A stretch of 64,000 bases of DNA from NCBI RefSeq assembly GCF_024701975.1, contig NZ_JANLNM010000016.1:17351-81350 (forward strand), read 5' to 3'. This DNA comes from Variovorax sp. ZS18.2.2. Lineage in GTDB: Bacteria > Pseudomonadota > Gammaproteobacteria > Burkholderiales > Burkholderiaceae_C. The translations under genes were made by a program, and so were the position numbers. The notes under the pieces were generated by a model that did not search any database, was not told the origin of the DNA, and saw nothing but the letters and a program-made list of their open reading frames with translations. This document shows positions 56,708 through 64,000 of this stretch, in pieces (position 1 is the stretch's first letter; the number at the start of each line of letters is the position of its first letter).

Positions 56708-59029
56708 GTGAAAAAGCATTCCCGCGCCCTGGCGATCGTCATGGCATTTCCCCTCAGCGCGCCCGTGTGGGCGCAACAGCAGCCCACCACCGATGCGCCT
56801 GAAGGCGGCACCGGCCGCGCGCTGAGCGCCGTCAACGTGACCGGCGGCCGGCCGACCTCGCTGCCGGCGCAGATCCCCACCACCATCGAGGGCGTGACGC
56901 GCGAGCAGATCGCCGAGACGGTCAACGCGACCGATGCCGAGGACGCCCTCAAGTACCTGCCGAGCCTAGTCGTGCGCAAGCGCTACATCGGCGATTTCAA
57001 CCACGCGGTGCTCGCCACGCGCGCCTCGGGCACGGGCAACAGCGCGCGCTCGATGGTCTATGCGGACGGCATCATGCTGTCGAACCCGCTGGGCAACGGC
57101 GCCACCTATGCGCCGCGCTGGGGCATGGTGTCGCCGGAAGAAATCGAGCGGGTCGACGTGCTCTACGGGCCGTTCTCGGCCGTGTACCCGGGCAACTCGG
57201 TGGGCGCGGTGGTCGACTACGTGACGCGCATGCCCACGCAGCTGGAGGCGCACATCAAGCTCAGCGGCTTCGCCTCGAACTTCGACCTGTACAACAGCCA
57301 TTCGTCGCCCGCCGGCAACCAGCTGGACCTGTCGCTCGGCAGCCGCAGCGGCGACTGGTCATGGTGGCTGAGCGCCTCGCGCACCCACAGCAAGGGGCAG
57401 GCGCTGGTGTTCGGCAACCGGCTCGTGAGCAACGGCGCGGTCGGCAATGCGGGCACGCCGGTCACCGGCGCGGTGCTGGGGCTGAACCCGTCGAACCAGC
57501 CATGGTGGCTGGTGGGCGGCTCCACCATCTACGACACCACGCAGGAGCAAGCCAAGCTCAAGGTGGCCTACGACTTCTCGCCCACCCTCCGCGCCACCTA
57601 CACGCTGGGCGCCTGGAACAACACCACGCACGGCGGCGTCGACACTTATCTGCGCAATGCGTTCGGGCAGCCCGTGTATTCGGGGCGCGTGAACATCGGC
57701 GGGCGCACCTACAACCTCGATTCGCCCAGCGCCGCACTCGCGCCGACCGAGACCGCGCTCACCCACTACATGCATGGCCTCTCGGTGAAGAGCCATACCG
57801 GCGGCGTGTTCGACTGGGAGGTGGCGGCGAGCCTGTTCGACTATTCGAGCGACACCTCACGCACGCCGACAACCCCGTTGCCGGGCGCTTTCAACGGCGG
57901 CCCGGGGCGCACCACCGACATGGGCGGCTCCGGCTGGAACACCTTCAAGGCCGCCGGCACCTGGCGGCCCACCGGCTCGGCCGAAGGCGTGGGCGCGCAC
58001 GTGGTCGACTTCGGCTTCCAGCAGGACACGGCGCGCCTTCGCACCAGCGCCGGCAACACGCTCGACTGGATCAACGGATCGCCCGTCACGCCGTTCTCGG
58101 CCTTCAACGGCAACACCCGGCTGCAGTCACTCTACGTGCAGGACACCTGGCGCTTCGCAAAGGACTGGAAGACCACGCTGGGCCTGCGCCACGAGCGCTG
58201 GGAAGCCTACGGCGGCCAGCTTGGCAACGCGACGCGGCTGCTCGATTTCGCGCCACGCAAGAACAGCTACGACTCGCCCAAGGCCGCCATCGCCTGGCAG
58301 GCCACACCCGACTGGCTCTTCAAGGCCTCGACCGGCCGCGCGGTGCGCATGCCCACGGTGAGCGAGCTCTACCAGGGCTCGATCGACGGCAACACCATCA
58401 TCAACACCAATCCGAACCTGCGCCCCGAGCGCTCATGGACCACCGAGCTCACTGCCGAGCGCGACCTCAAGGGCTGGGGCCTGGACGGCATGCTGCGCAC
58501 CACGCTGTTCTTCGAGAACACGAAGGACGCGCTCTACAGCCAGGCGCTCAGCAACAACGTGAACACGGTGCAGAACGTCGATGCGATCCGCACCCGCGGG
58601 CTCGAGGTGGCGCTGAACGCGGTCGACGTGGGCGTGAAAGGGTTCGACCTGAGCGGCAGCCTCACGCTGACGAATTCGAAGATCACCGCCAACAGCGGTT
58701 TCCCCGCGAGCGTCGGCCAGGAGCAGCCGCGCGTGCCCAAGGTGCGTGCCGCGCTGCTTGCGACTTACCGGCCCGATGCCAAATGGAGTTACACCGTCGG
58801 CATGCGCTACAGCGGCAAGCAGTACGGCTCGCTCGACAACAGCGACCCCAATGGTTTCGCGTACATGGGCTTTTCGAAATTCTTCGTGGTCGACGCGCGC
58901 ATCCGCTACCGCATCGACCGCCAGTGGAGCGCGGCCGTCGGCATCGACAACCTGAACAACAACAAGTACTGGGCCTTCCACCCGTACCCGCAACGCACCT
59001 ACGTGGCCGAACTCAAGTTCGACCTTTGA
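56708..59029 (+). CDS. TonB-dependent outer-membrane receptor
   Basis: A 773-residue TonB-dependent receptor with signal peptide (cleavage near VWA-QQ), an N-terminal plug domain (about 40-175, with VDVLYGPFSAVYPGNSVGAVVDYVTR) and a C-terminal 22-strand barrel (repeated SW/LR strand patterns, ending YVAELKFDL). It imports a ligand energised by TonB. Position between DUF2946 and YcnI-PCuAC genes suggests copper uptake, as with OprC/NosA-type receptors, but the ligand is not proven. GTG at 56708 begins MKKHSRAL and follows GGAG. Confidence 0.9.
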   Translation: MKKHSRALAIVMAFPLSAPVWAQQQPTTDAPEGGTGRALSAVNVTGGRPTSLPAQIPTTIEGVTREQIAETVNATDAEDALKYLPSLVVRKRYIGDFNHAVLATRASGTGNSARSMVYADGIMLSNPLGNGATYAPRWGMVSPEEIERVDVLYGPFSAVYPGNSVGAVVDYVTRMPTQLEAHIKLSGFASNFDLYNSHSSPAGNQLDLSLGSRSGDWSWWLSASRTHSKGQALVFGNRLVSNGAVGNAGTPVTGAVLGLNPSNQPWWLVGGSTIYDTTQEQAKLKVAYDFSPTLRATYTLGAWNNTTHGGVDTYLRNAFGQPVYSGRVNIGGRTYNLDSPSAALAPTETALTHYMHGLSVKSHTGGVFDWEVAASLFDYSSDTSRTPTTPLPGAFNGGPGRTTDMGGSGWNTFKAAGTWRPTGSAEGVGAHVVDFGFQQDTARLRTSAGNTLDWINGSPVTPFSAFNGNTRLQSLYVQDTWRFAKDWKTTLGLRHERWEAYGGQLGNATRLLDFAPRKNSYDSPKAAIAWQATPDWLFKASTGRAVRMPTVSELYQGSIDGNTIINTNPNLRPERSWTTELTAERDLKGWGLDGMLRTTLFFENTKDALYSQALSNNVNTVQNVDAIRTRGLEVALNAVDVGVKGFDLSGSLTLTNSKITANSGFPASVGQEQPRVPKVRAALLATYRPDAKWSYTVGMRYSGKQYGSLDNSDPNGFAYMGFSKFFVVDARIRYRIDRQWSAAVGIDNLNNNKYWAFHPYPQRTYVAELKFDL

Positions 59030-59060
59030 CGTTTTCATTCATCTGCAAGGACACCACGAC

Positions 59061-59960
59061 ATGAACACCCCTCGCTTCAAGATCCAGAAGACCCTCGCCG
59101 CCTGCGCCCTGCTGGGTGGGGCGGCCGCCGCGCTGGCGCACGTCACCCTGCCGCCGGGCGGCGCCACCGTCGGCAGCGACTACAACGCCGCCTTCCGCGT
59201 CGGCCACGCCTGCGAAGGCGCCACGGCCACCACCGGCCTGGCAGTGCGCCTGCCCAAGGGCTTCGTGCTGACCGATGCCCAGGCGCGCAAGGGCTGGAAG
59301 CTCGATGTGCAGAAGAGCGGCGACGGCGAGGTGCGCTGGACCGCCGAGACCCCGCAGGACGCGCTGCCCGGCAAGGAGCGCAGCGAGTTCGTGCTGCGCG
59401 GCAAGGTGCCGGGCACGCCGGGCACGCTGTGGTTCAAGGTGCTGCAGACCTGCGATGTCGGCGTCGCCAATTGGGCCGAGGTGCCCGCCTCGGGCAATTC
59501 GACCGCGGGGCTCAAGGCGCCGGCGGCCAAGCTCAATGTGGTGGCACAGGGCGTGGCCACGGTCGACGTGCGTGACGGCTGGGTGCGCCAATCGGTGCCA
59601 GGCCAGAGCGGCACGGGCGCCTTCATGAAGCTCACCGCGCCCACGGGCACGAAGCTGGTCGGCATCTCGACGCCCGCGGCCGGCGTGGCCGAGGTGCACG
59701 AGATGAAGATGGAAGGCGACACCATGAAGATGCGCGAACTGGCCGGTGGTCTCGACCTGCCCGCAGGCCAGACCGTCGAGCTCAAGCCCGGCGGCTACCA
59801 CGTGATGATGATGGACCTGAAGGGTGCGCTGACCAAGGGCGCGACCGTGCCGTTCACCCTGAAGTTCGAAGACGCCAAGGGCGTGAAGACCGCGCTGGAC
59901 CTGACGCTGCCCGTGGGCGCGCCCGAAGGCGCCGATGCCGGCGGAGCCCACCAGCACTGA
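59061..59960 (+). CDS. Fused YcnI (DUF1775) and PCuAC copper-chaperone protein
   Basis: A 299-residue exported protein with two copper-linked domains. The mature N terminus starts AHVTLPPGGATVGSDYNAAFRVGHAC, as in YcnI (DUF1775), whose N-terminal His coordinates copper, and runs to about residue 165. The second part is a PCuAC domain (DUF461) with VHEMKMEGDTMKM and, 21 residues after its Met, YHVMMMDL, giving the H-x-M...M-x21-H-x-M copper site. The C-terminal GGAHQH adds two more histidines. PCuAC delivers Cu(I) to cytochrome oxidase. It is 31 bases after the TonB receptor, so the receptor and this chaperone are probably one operon. Confidence 0.88.
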   Translation: MNTPRFKIQKTLAACALLGGAAAALAHVTLPPGGATVGSDYNAAFRVGHACEGATATTGLAVRLPKGFVLTDAQARKGWKLDVQKSGDGEVRWTAETPQDALPGKERSEFVLRGKVPGTPGTLWFKVLQTCDVGVANWAEVPASGNSTAGLKAPAAKLNVVAQGVATVDVRDGWVRQSVPGQSGTGAFMKLTAPTGTKLVGISTPAAGVAEVHEMKMEGDTMKMRELAGGLDLPAGQTVELKPGGYHVMMMDLKGALTKGATVPFTLKFEDAKGVKTALDLTLPVGAPEGADAGGAHQH

Positions 59961-59966
59961 CAGGCC

Positions 59967-61751
59967 CTAGAGCAACTGGTCGGGCGCCAGCGGGCCGAAG
60001 AGCCTGAGCATCAGGCGCAGCGTGGCGCTGGCGTCGGGCTCGGTGGTCGTGTCCGCGAGGCCGCTGCCTTCGGGCGCGTGCCACACCAGCGCGCCGTCGA
60101 CCAGCTCGACGTGCCAGGAGCGCTCGCGCATGCCGCGCTCGATCTGCTCGCCGGCCACGCGCGAGAGTTCGTCGCTGCGGATCAGCAGGGCGATCTCGGT
60201 GTTCTGCAGTTGGGAGCGCAGGTCCAGGTTCATCGAGCCGACGACCAGCAGCCGCCCGTCCATCACCAGCACCTTGGAGTGCAGCATCGCGCGCGATTCG
60301 CCGGTGGCACTGCTGCCGCCGCCCGAGGAGCCGGAGCCGAAGACCGTGCCGAAGGTGGTCTGCTCGCTGCGCAGCTCGTAGAGCTCGACGCCCATCCTGA
60401 GCAGTTCTTCCCGGTGCCGCGCGTAGCCGACGTGGGCCACCGGCGCGTCGTTCGACGCCAGTGAATTGGTCAGCACGCGGATCTTCACGCCGCGGGCGCG
60501 CGCCGCGGCAAAAGCCTGCTTCATGTCCTGGCCAGGCACGAAGTAGGGCGAGATGATGAGGAGCTCGGAGCGCGCCTGGCCGATCAGTTGCAGCAGGCCC
60601 TCGACCACGGTGTCGCCGCTGGCGGCAACGTCCGACGCGGCTTCGAGCGATGCGGCGCGGCGCGAGGTCGGGGAGGGCGGCGGCGCGTTCGAGGCGCGAG
60701 GGGCGCGCGCCGCGTCGGCGGACTGGCTCACCACGAGGCCCGGGTCGCGCGTTGCACCGGGGCCGGTGTCGGCCGGGATCTTGCCGGGCTGGTCGGCCAG
60801 CATCACGGCCGGCGCCCAGACGAAGGTGGCGGTGCGCAGGTCCAGCGGTTTCTCGTCCCAGGCGCGGGCGGTCTGGGCGGCGGTGGGGGGCGCGTCGGGA
60901 CGGGGCTTGGTCTCGGCGGCGGGCGCCGTGGGATCGTTCGCCGCCCGGGCGGCTTCGTCGGTCAGTTCCTTGTCGGCCTTGCGCGCGCGTTCGCGGATCT
61001 CCTGGAACTCCTCGCGCGAGACCAGCGACTGCACGGGATAGGCGCGTTCGTTGTTCCAGTAGCTGTCGAAGCTGCGCGAGAGGTCCTGCACGATCGGGCC
61101 GGCCGCGAGCACGTCGACGTCGACGAAGTTGCCATTGGTCGCATTGCCGAAATAGGCGTCGCCGAGGTTGCGCCCGCCGGTGACGCCGAGCACGTTGTCG
61201 GCCAGGAACAGCTTGTTGTGCATCCGCTGCTGGATGCGCGAGGCGTCGCCGATCGAATTGAGGAGCCGGCTGAAGGTGGAATCGCGCGAACCCGCGAGCG
61301 GATTGAACAGGCGCATCTCGATGTTGGGCACGAAAGCCAGGCCCAGCACCAGCGCATCGCGGCCGGTGCTGTGGAAGTCGTCGAGCAGGATGCGCACGCG
61401 CACGCCGCGCTCGGCCGCCGTCCGGAGGCCCCGCACGAGGCGGCCCGTGCTCGCATCGGCGTGGATGGCGTAGTACTGCAGGTCCAGCGTCTTCTGCGCG
61501 CCTTCGATCAGCGCGAGCCGGCTGCCGTACGCGGCGGGCGGGCCGCCCAGCAGCAGGAAGCCCGACTCGAAACGGGCCTTGTCGGCCTGACGGCGCTGGC
61601 GGACCAGCGCGCCGAGCGCGGTGTCGTTCGGTGATGCGAGCGCGGTCGAGACGGGGCGGTCGACGTCTTTCGGCAGTTGGGCGCAGGCGCCCAGCAGCAA
61701 TGCCGCGATGAGCACGGCATATCGGCCGAAGAGCGTGAGGGGTGAAGGCAT
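59967..61751 (-). CDS. Phospholipase D-type lipoprotein (cardiolipin synthase C-like)
   Basis: A 594-residue lipoprotein with lipobox LGAC (Cys23). Two complete HKD motifs are present: His178 in MHNKLFLADNVLGVTGGRNLGDAYF and His491 in LHSKVLVMDGRLLVVGSMNLD. Between them about 100 residues (270-370) are Ala/Pro/Thr-rich and probably disordered, an insertion not seen in shorter relatives. It resembles ClsC/YmdC, which makes cardiolipin from phosphatidylglycerol and phosphatidylethanolamine, but could be another phosphatidyltransferase. Its stop is seven bases from the copper chaperone stop. Confidence 0.85.
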   Translation of the reverse strand: MPSPLTLFGRYAVLIAALLLGACAQLPKDVDRPVSTALASPNDTALGALVRQRRQADKARFESGFLLLGGPPAAYGSRLALIEGAQKTLDLQYYAIHADASTGRLVRGLRTAAERGVRVRILLDDFHSTGRDALVLGLAFVPNIEMRLFNPLAGSRDSTFSRLLNSIGDASRIQQRMHNKLFLADNVLGVTGGRNLGDAYFGNATNGNFVDVDVLAAGPIVQDLSRSFDSYWNNERAYPVQSLVSREEFQEIRERARKADKELTDEAARAANDPTAPAAETKPRPDAPPTAAQTARAWDEKPLDLRTATFVWAPAVMLADQPGKIPADTGPGATRDPGLVVSQSADAARAPRASNAPPPSPTSRRAASLEAASDVAASGDTVVEGLLQLIGQARSELLIISPYFVPGQDMKQAFAAARARGVKIRVLTNSLASNDAPVAHVGYARHREELLRMGVELYELRSEQTTFGTVFGSGSSGGGSSATGESRAMLHSKVLVMDGRLLVVGSMNLDLRSQLQNTEIALLIRSDELSRVAGEQIERGMRERSWHVELVDGALVWHAPEGSGLADTTTEPDASATLRLMLRLFGPLAPDQLL

Positions 61752-61854
61752 GCGGCGATTCCCGGGGAATGGGGTAGCCGCATATATAGCCTAGTCGGCG
61801 CCCGCCCCGCGTCGGACGGGCGGACGCGATCCGGGCGGGCTTTGACGTTTCCGA

Positions 61855-63750
61855 TTAACGCGCGACGCCCAGTTCTTCCTGGCGTTCGAGGGCGGCGAGC
61901 AGTTCGTCGTCGATTCGGGCGTGGCGTTCGCTCAGTTCGACAGCGCGCGAGGCGTCGGAGGCGTAGATGGCGCCGCCGTCGAGTTCGAGCATCTCGGTGA
62001 TGCGCTTCTGCTCGGCTTCGAGGGCTTCGATCTGGGCGGGCAGGGCTTCGAGTTCGCGCTGCTCTTTATATGAGAGCTTCTTGCGGGGCGCTGCTGCTGC
62101 CTTGGGGGCTGCCTCGGCCGCCGGGGCGGGCGCAGCGGGTGGTGGCGGTGCCGCGGCGAGGCGCTGCTCGGCAATTTCGCGCGCGCGCTTCGACTGGATC
62201 AGCCAATCCTGCACGCTGCCTTCGTACTCGCGCCAGCGGCCGTCGCCCTCGAAGGCGATGGTGCTGGTGACCACGTTGTCGAGGAAGGTGCGGTCATGGC
62301 TCACGAGGAAGACGGTGCCGTCGTAGTCCTGCAGCAGGTTCTCGAGCAGTTCCAGGGTGTCGATGTCCAGGTCGTTGGTCGGCTCGTCGAGCACCAGCAC
62401 GTTGGCGGGGCGGGCGAACAGGCGGGCCAGCAGCAGGCGGTTGCGCTCGCCACCGCTGAGCGATCGCACGGGGGAGTTGGCGCGGGCGGGGGAGAAGAGG
62501 AAGTCGGAGAGATAGCTCTTGACGTGCTTCTTCTGCGAACCGATCTCGATCCATTCGCTGCCGGGGCTGATGAAGTCTTCCAGCGTGGCGTCGAGGTCGA
62601 GCTTGTCGCGCATCTGGTCGAAGTACGCCACCTGCAGGTTGGTGCCGCGGCGGATCTTGCCGCTGTCGGGTTCGAGCTCGCCGAGGATGAGCTTGAGCAG
62701 CGTGGTCTTGCCCGCGCCGTTCGGGCCGAGCAGGCCGACCTTGTCGCCGCGCAGGATGGTGCCGCTGAAGTTGCGGATGACGGTCTTCTCGCCGAAGGAC
62801 TTGGTGGCTTCTGTGAGCTCGGCCACGATCTTGCCGCTCGACTGGCCCGAGGCGACGTCCATGTTGACGCTGCCTTGCACGTCGCGGCGGGAGACGCGGC
62901 TGGCGCGCAGTTCCTGCAGGCGGGTGATGCGGCTCTGGCTGCGGGTGCGGCGGGCTTCGACGCCCTTGCGGATCCAGATCTCTTCCTGGGCGAGGAGCTT
63001 GTCGGCCTTGGCGCTGATGACGGCTTCCTGGGCGAGCTGTTCTTCTTTCTGTAGAAGGTACTGCTCGAAGTTGCCGGGGTAGGAGCCCAGCTTGCCCCGG
63101 TCGAGCTCGATGATGCGGGTGGCGACGCGATTCAGGAAGCTGCGGTCATGGGTGACGGTGACGACGCTGCCCTTGAAGTCGATCAGCAACTGTTCGAGCC
63201 ATTCGATGGAATCGAGGTCCAGGTGGTTGGTGGGCTCATCCAATAGAAGGACATCGGGCGCGGCCACCAGGGCTTGGGCAAGGGCGACGCGCTTGCGAGT
63301 GCCGCCGGAGAGGGAGCCGACGCGGGCGTTGCGGTCGAGGTGGAGGCGGTGCAGCGTCTCTTCGACGCGCTGTTCCCAGTTCCAGGCGTCGTAGGCTTCG
63401 ATCTGGGACTGAAGGGCGTCGAGGTCGAGGCCTTCGGCGCCTGACAGATAGAGGTCCCGCACGGCGATCACGCTTCCCAGGCCCTGGCTGGCTGCGGTGA
63501 ATACATCCGCATCCATATCGAGCACGGGCTCCTGGGCGACGTAGGCGACGCGCAGGTTCTGCTGCAGTTGCAGGGTGCCGTCGTCGGTCTTCTCCAGGCC
63601 GCCCAGTATCTTGAGCAGCGAGGACTTGCCTGCGCCATTGCGGCCGATCAGGCCGATGCGTTCCGATTCAAGAAGAGAGAAGTCCGCATGATCGAGCAGC
63701 GGGACGTGACCGAACGCGAGTTGGGCGTCGAGGAGTGTGATGAGTGCCAT
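61855..63750 (-). CDS. uup: ABC-F ATPase Uup
   Basis: A 631-residue ABC-F protein with two ATP-binding cassettes and no membrane part. Cassette 1 has GRNGAGKSS and LSGGTRKRVALAQAL; cassette 2 has GPNGAGKTT and LSGGERNRLLLARLF, with the interdomain linker RGVEARRTRSQSR between. The C-terminal 90 residues are a Pro/Ala linker plus coiled coil that binds DNA in E. coli Uup. It acts on ribosomes (tunnel/E-site) and in the tolerance of DNA transposon excision. Length and order are typical. A long hairpin lies in its leader. Confidence 0.94.
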   Translation of the reverse strand: MALITLLDAQLAFGHVPLLDHADFSLLESERIGLIGRNGAGKSSLLKILGGLEKTDDGTLQLQQNLRVAYVAQEPVLDMDADVFTAASQGLGSVIAVRDLYLSGAEGLDLDALQSQIEAYDAWNWEQRVEETLHRLHLDRNARVGSLSGGTRKRVALAQALVAAPDVLLLDEPTNHLDLDSIEWLEQLLIDFKGSVVTVTHDRSFLNRVATRIIELDRGKLGSYPGNFEQYLLQKEEQLAQEAVISAKADKLLAQEEIWIRKGVEARRTRSQSRITRLQELRASRVSRRDVQGSVNMDVASGQSSGKIVAELTEATKSFGEKTVIRNFSGTILRGDKVGLLGPNGAGKTTLLKLILGELEPDSGKIRRGTNLQVAYFDQMRDKLDLDATLEDFISPGSEWIEIGSQKKHVKSYLSDFLFSPARANSPVRSLSGGERNRLLLARLFARPANVLVLDEPTNDLDIDTLELLENLLQDYDGTVFLVSHDRTFLDNVVTSTIAFEGDGRWREYEGSVQDWLIQSKRAREIAEQRLAAAPPPPAAPAPAAEAAPKAAAAPRKKLSYKEQRELEALPAQIEALEAEQKRITEMLELDGGAIYASDASRAVELSERHARIDDELLAALERQEELGVAR

Positions 63751-63768
63751 GTGGCACGGATTATCGGA

Positions 63769-63826
63769 GGAGCCTCCTCTTCGTCTTGGGGCGGCGCGAA
63801 GCGCTGCTCCAAGACGAAGAGGCTCC
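63769..63826. repeat. Long inverted repeat between uup and the next gene
   Basis: GGAGCCT (63769-63775), then CTTCGTCTTGGGGC after a CCT bulge, pairs with GCTCCAAGACGAAG AGGCTCC (63806-63826), about 21 paired bases with one mismatch. The loop contains a second small hairpin GCGC-GAA-GCGC. It lies 18 bases before the uup start, so it is in the uup leader as well as upstream of the rightward gene. It may be a regulatory hairpin, a terminator from the right, or a small repeat. Confidence 0.7.
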
Positions 63827-63851
63827 GATGCCGATTTTGTTCAGCGAAGTC

Positions 63852-63879
63852 TTGCGAGGCCAAGGATTTGGCATATACT
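63852..63879 (+). promoter_or_regulatory. Sigma-70-like promoter for the last gene
   Basis: TTGCGA (63852-63857) and TATACT (63874-63879) are spaced by 16 bases, 66 bases before the ATG at 63945. This is the clearest sigma-70-type promoter in the window. Confidence 0.55.
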
Positions 63880-63944
63880 CGTGGGCTCGGCTGACAACGC
63901 AGTGATGTGTTGTTCGGTGGTTGCCCTGGAAGGGGTGGTTGCTG

Positions 63945-64000
63945 ATGAGTTGGCTGAAAAAAGCTTCTTCGAAGTTGACTGGATTGCAAAAAACAGTGCA
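63945..64000 (+). CDS. Unidentified protein, N-terminal 18 residues (cut by window edge)
   Basis: The frame opens at ATG 63945 (MSWLKKASSKLTGLQKTV) and runs off the right edge. A good promoter lies upstream and GGAAGGGG lies about 11 bases before the start. The amphipathic, Lys-rich start and the lack of signal peptide suggest a cytoplasmic protein, but there is too little to name it. Confidence 0.5.
   Translation, partial: MSWLKKASSKLTGLQKTV

Noticed and set aside
1..64000. CRISPR arrays, insertion sequences, prophage, integrative elements, rRNA operons
   Set aside because: I saw no regularly spaced repeats, no transposase, integrase, phage structural or conjugation proteins, and no rRNA sequence. 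The tRNA gene shows no adjacent integrase or duplicated 3' end.

Overview
The window looks like a chromosomal segment of a high-GC betaproteobacterium of the Burkholderiales, most likely Comamonadaceae and Variovorax-like. This is an inference from gene content: a DUF3567 protein, a Bug-type solute receptor, a DUF2242 lipoprotein, PhaF/PhaM-like granule proteins and a purU/aminotransferase pair, all with strong GC-rich codon use. No rRNA, CRISPR array, transposase, phage or conjugation gene is visible. The segment is densely packed, mostly metabolic and envelope genes, with one tRNA.

Layout. 1-1020: start of an RND efflux adaptor gene, divergent from its AcrR-like repressor, with an AcrR-type operator between them. 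1064-1179: tRNA-Arg(CCG) and terminator. 1270-5217: small protein, glutathione transferase, and the rsmI / yraN-diaA-dolP neighbourhood. 5248-8277: hydroxyacid dehydrogenase divergent from a MerR-MFS operon around a 26-base palindrome. 8291-11251: pilU and pilT, divergent from yggS. 11255-16691: Lrp regulator, two small exported proteins, glutamate dehydrogenase, a P-loop kinase, a DUF2242 lipoprotein and arginase. 16738-18792: prolyl oligopeptidase. 18970-23462: a storage-lipid cluster (wax ester synthase/DGAT, two granule-associated proteins, a PhaD-like regulator, an alpha/beta hydrolase). 23572-28272: DUF1444-like protein, a lipoprotein and a CYP102-type self-sufficient P450. 28412-28624: a large inverted repeat. 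28674-35671: acyl-acid receptor, TetR regulator, acyl-CoA ligase and a single-chain acyl-CoA carboxylase. 35737-46558: SGNH hydrolase, YXWGXW protein, a degenerate trypsin-fold protein with a DUF2846 lipoprotein, purU, an omega-aminotransferase, ChaN lipoprotein, AbrB-family transporter, DUF3567 and DUF3108 proteins. 46690-52557: fumarylacetoacetase, M48 lipoprotein, and a LuxR / FAD-hydroxylase / DUF2783 / Bug receptor locus. 52696-56233: MORN-repeat protein, MarC, VOC protein, TraB/GumN protein. 56245-59960: a probable copper-handling locus (DUF2946 protein, TonB-dependent receptor, YcnI-PCuAC fusion). 59967-64000: cardiolipin-synthase-like lipoprotein, Uup ABC-F ATPase and the start of an unidentified gene.

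The most interesting system is the lipid-inclusion cluster at 18970-23462. Three consecutive proteins carry histone-H1-like Lys/Ala/Pro tails, and one of them is the wax ester synthase/DGAT enzyme itself. They sit with a PhaD-like regulator and a predicted lipase/esterase. This suggests inclusions that are anchored to DNA through the biosynthetic enzyme as well as through a PhaF/PhaM-type protein. Secondary points of interest are the single-chain acyl-CoA carboxylase locus, the copper locus with its YcnI-PCuAC fusion, an FAD hydroxylase with an altered GD motif, a pseudo-protease/lipoprotein pair, and two repeat elements.
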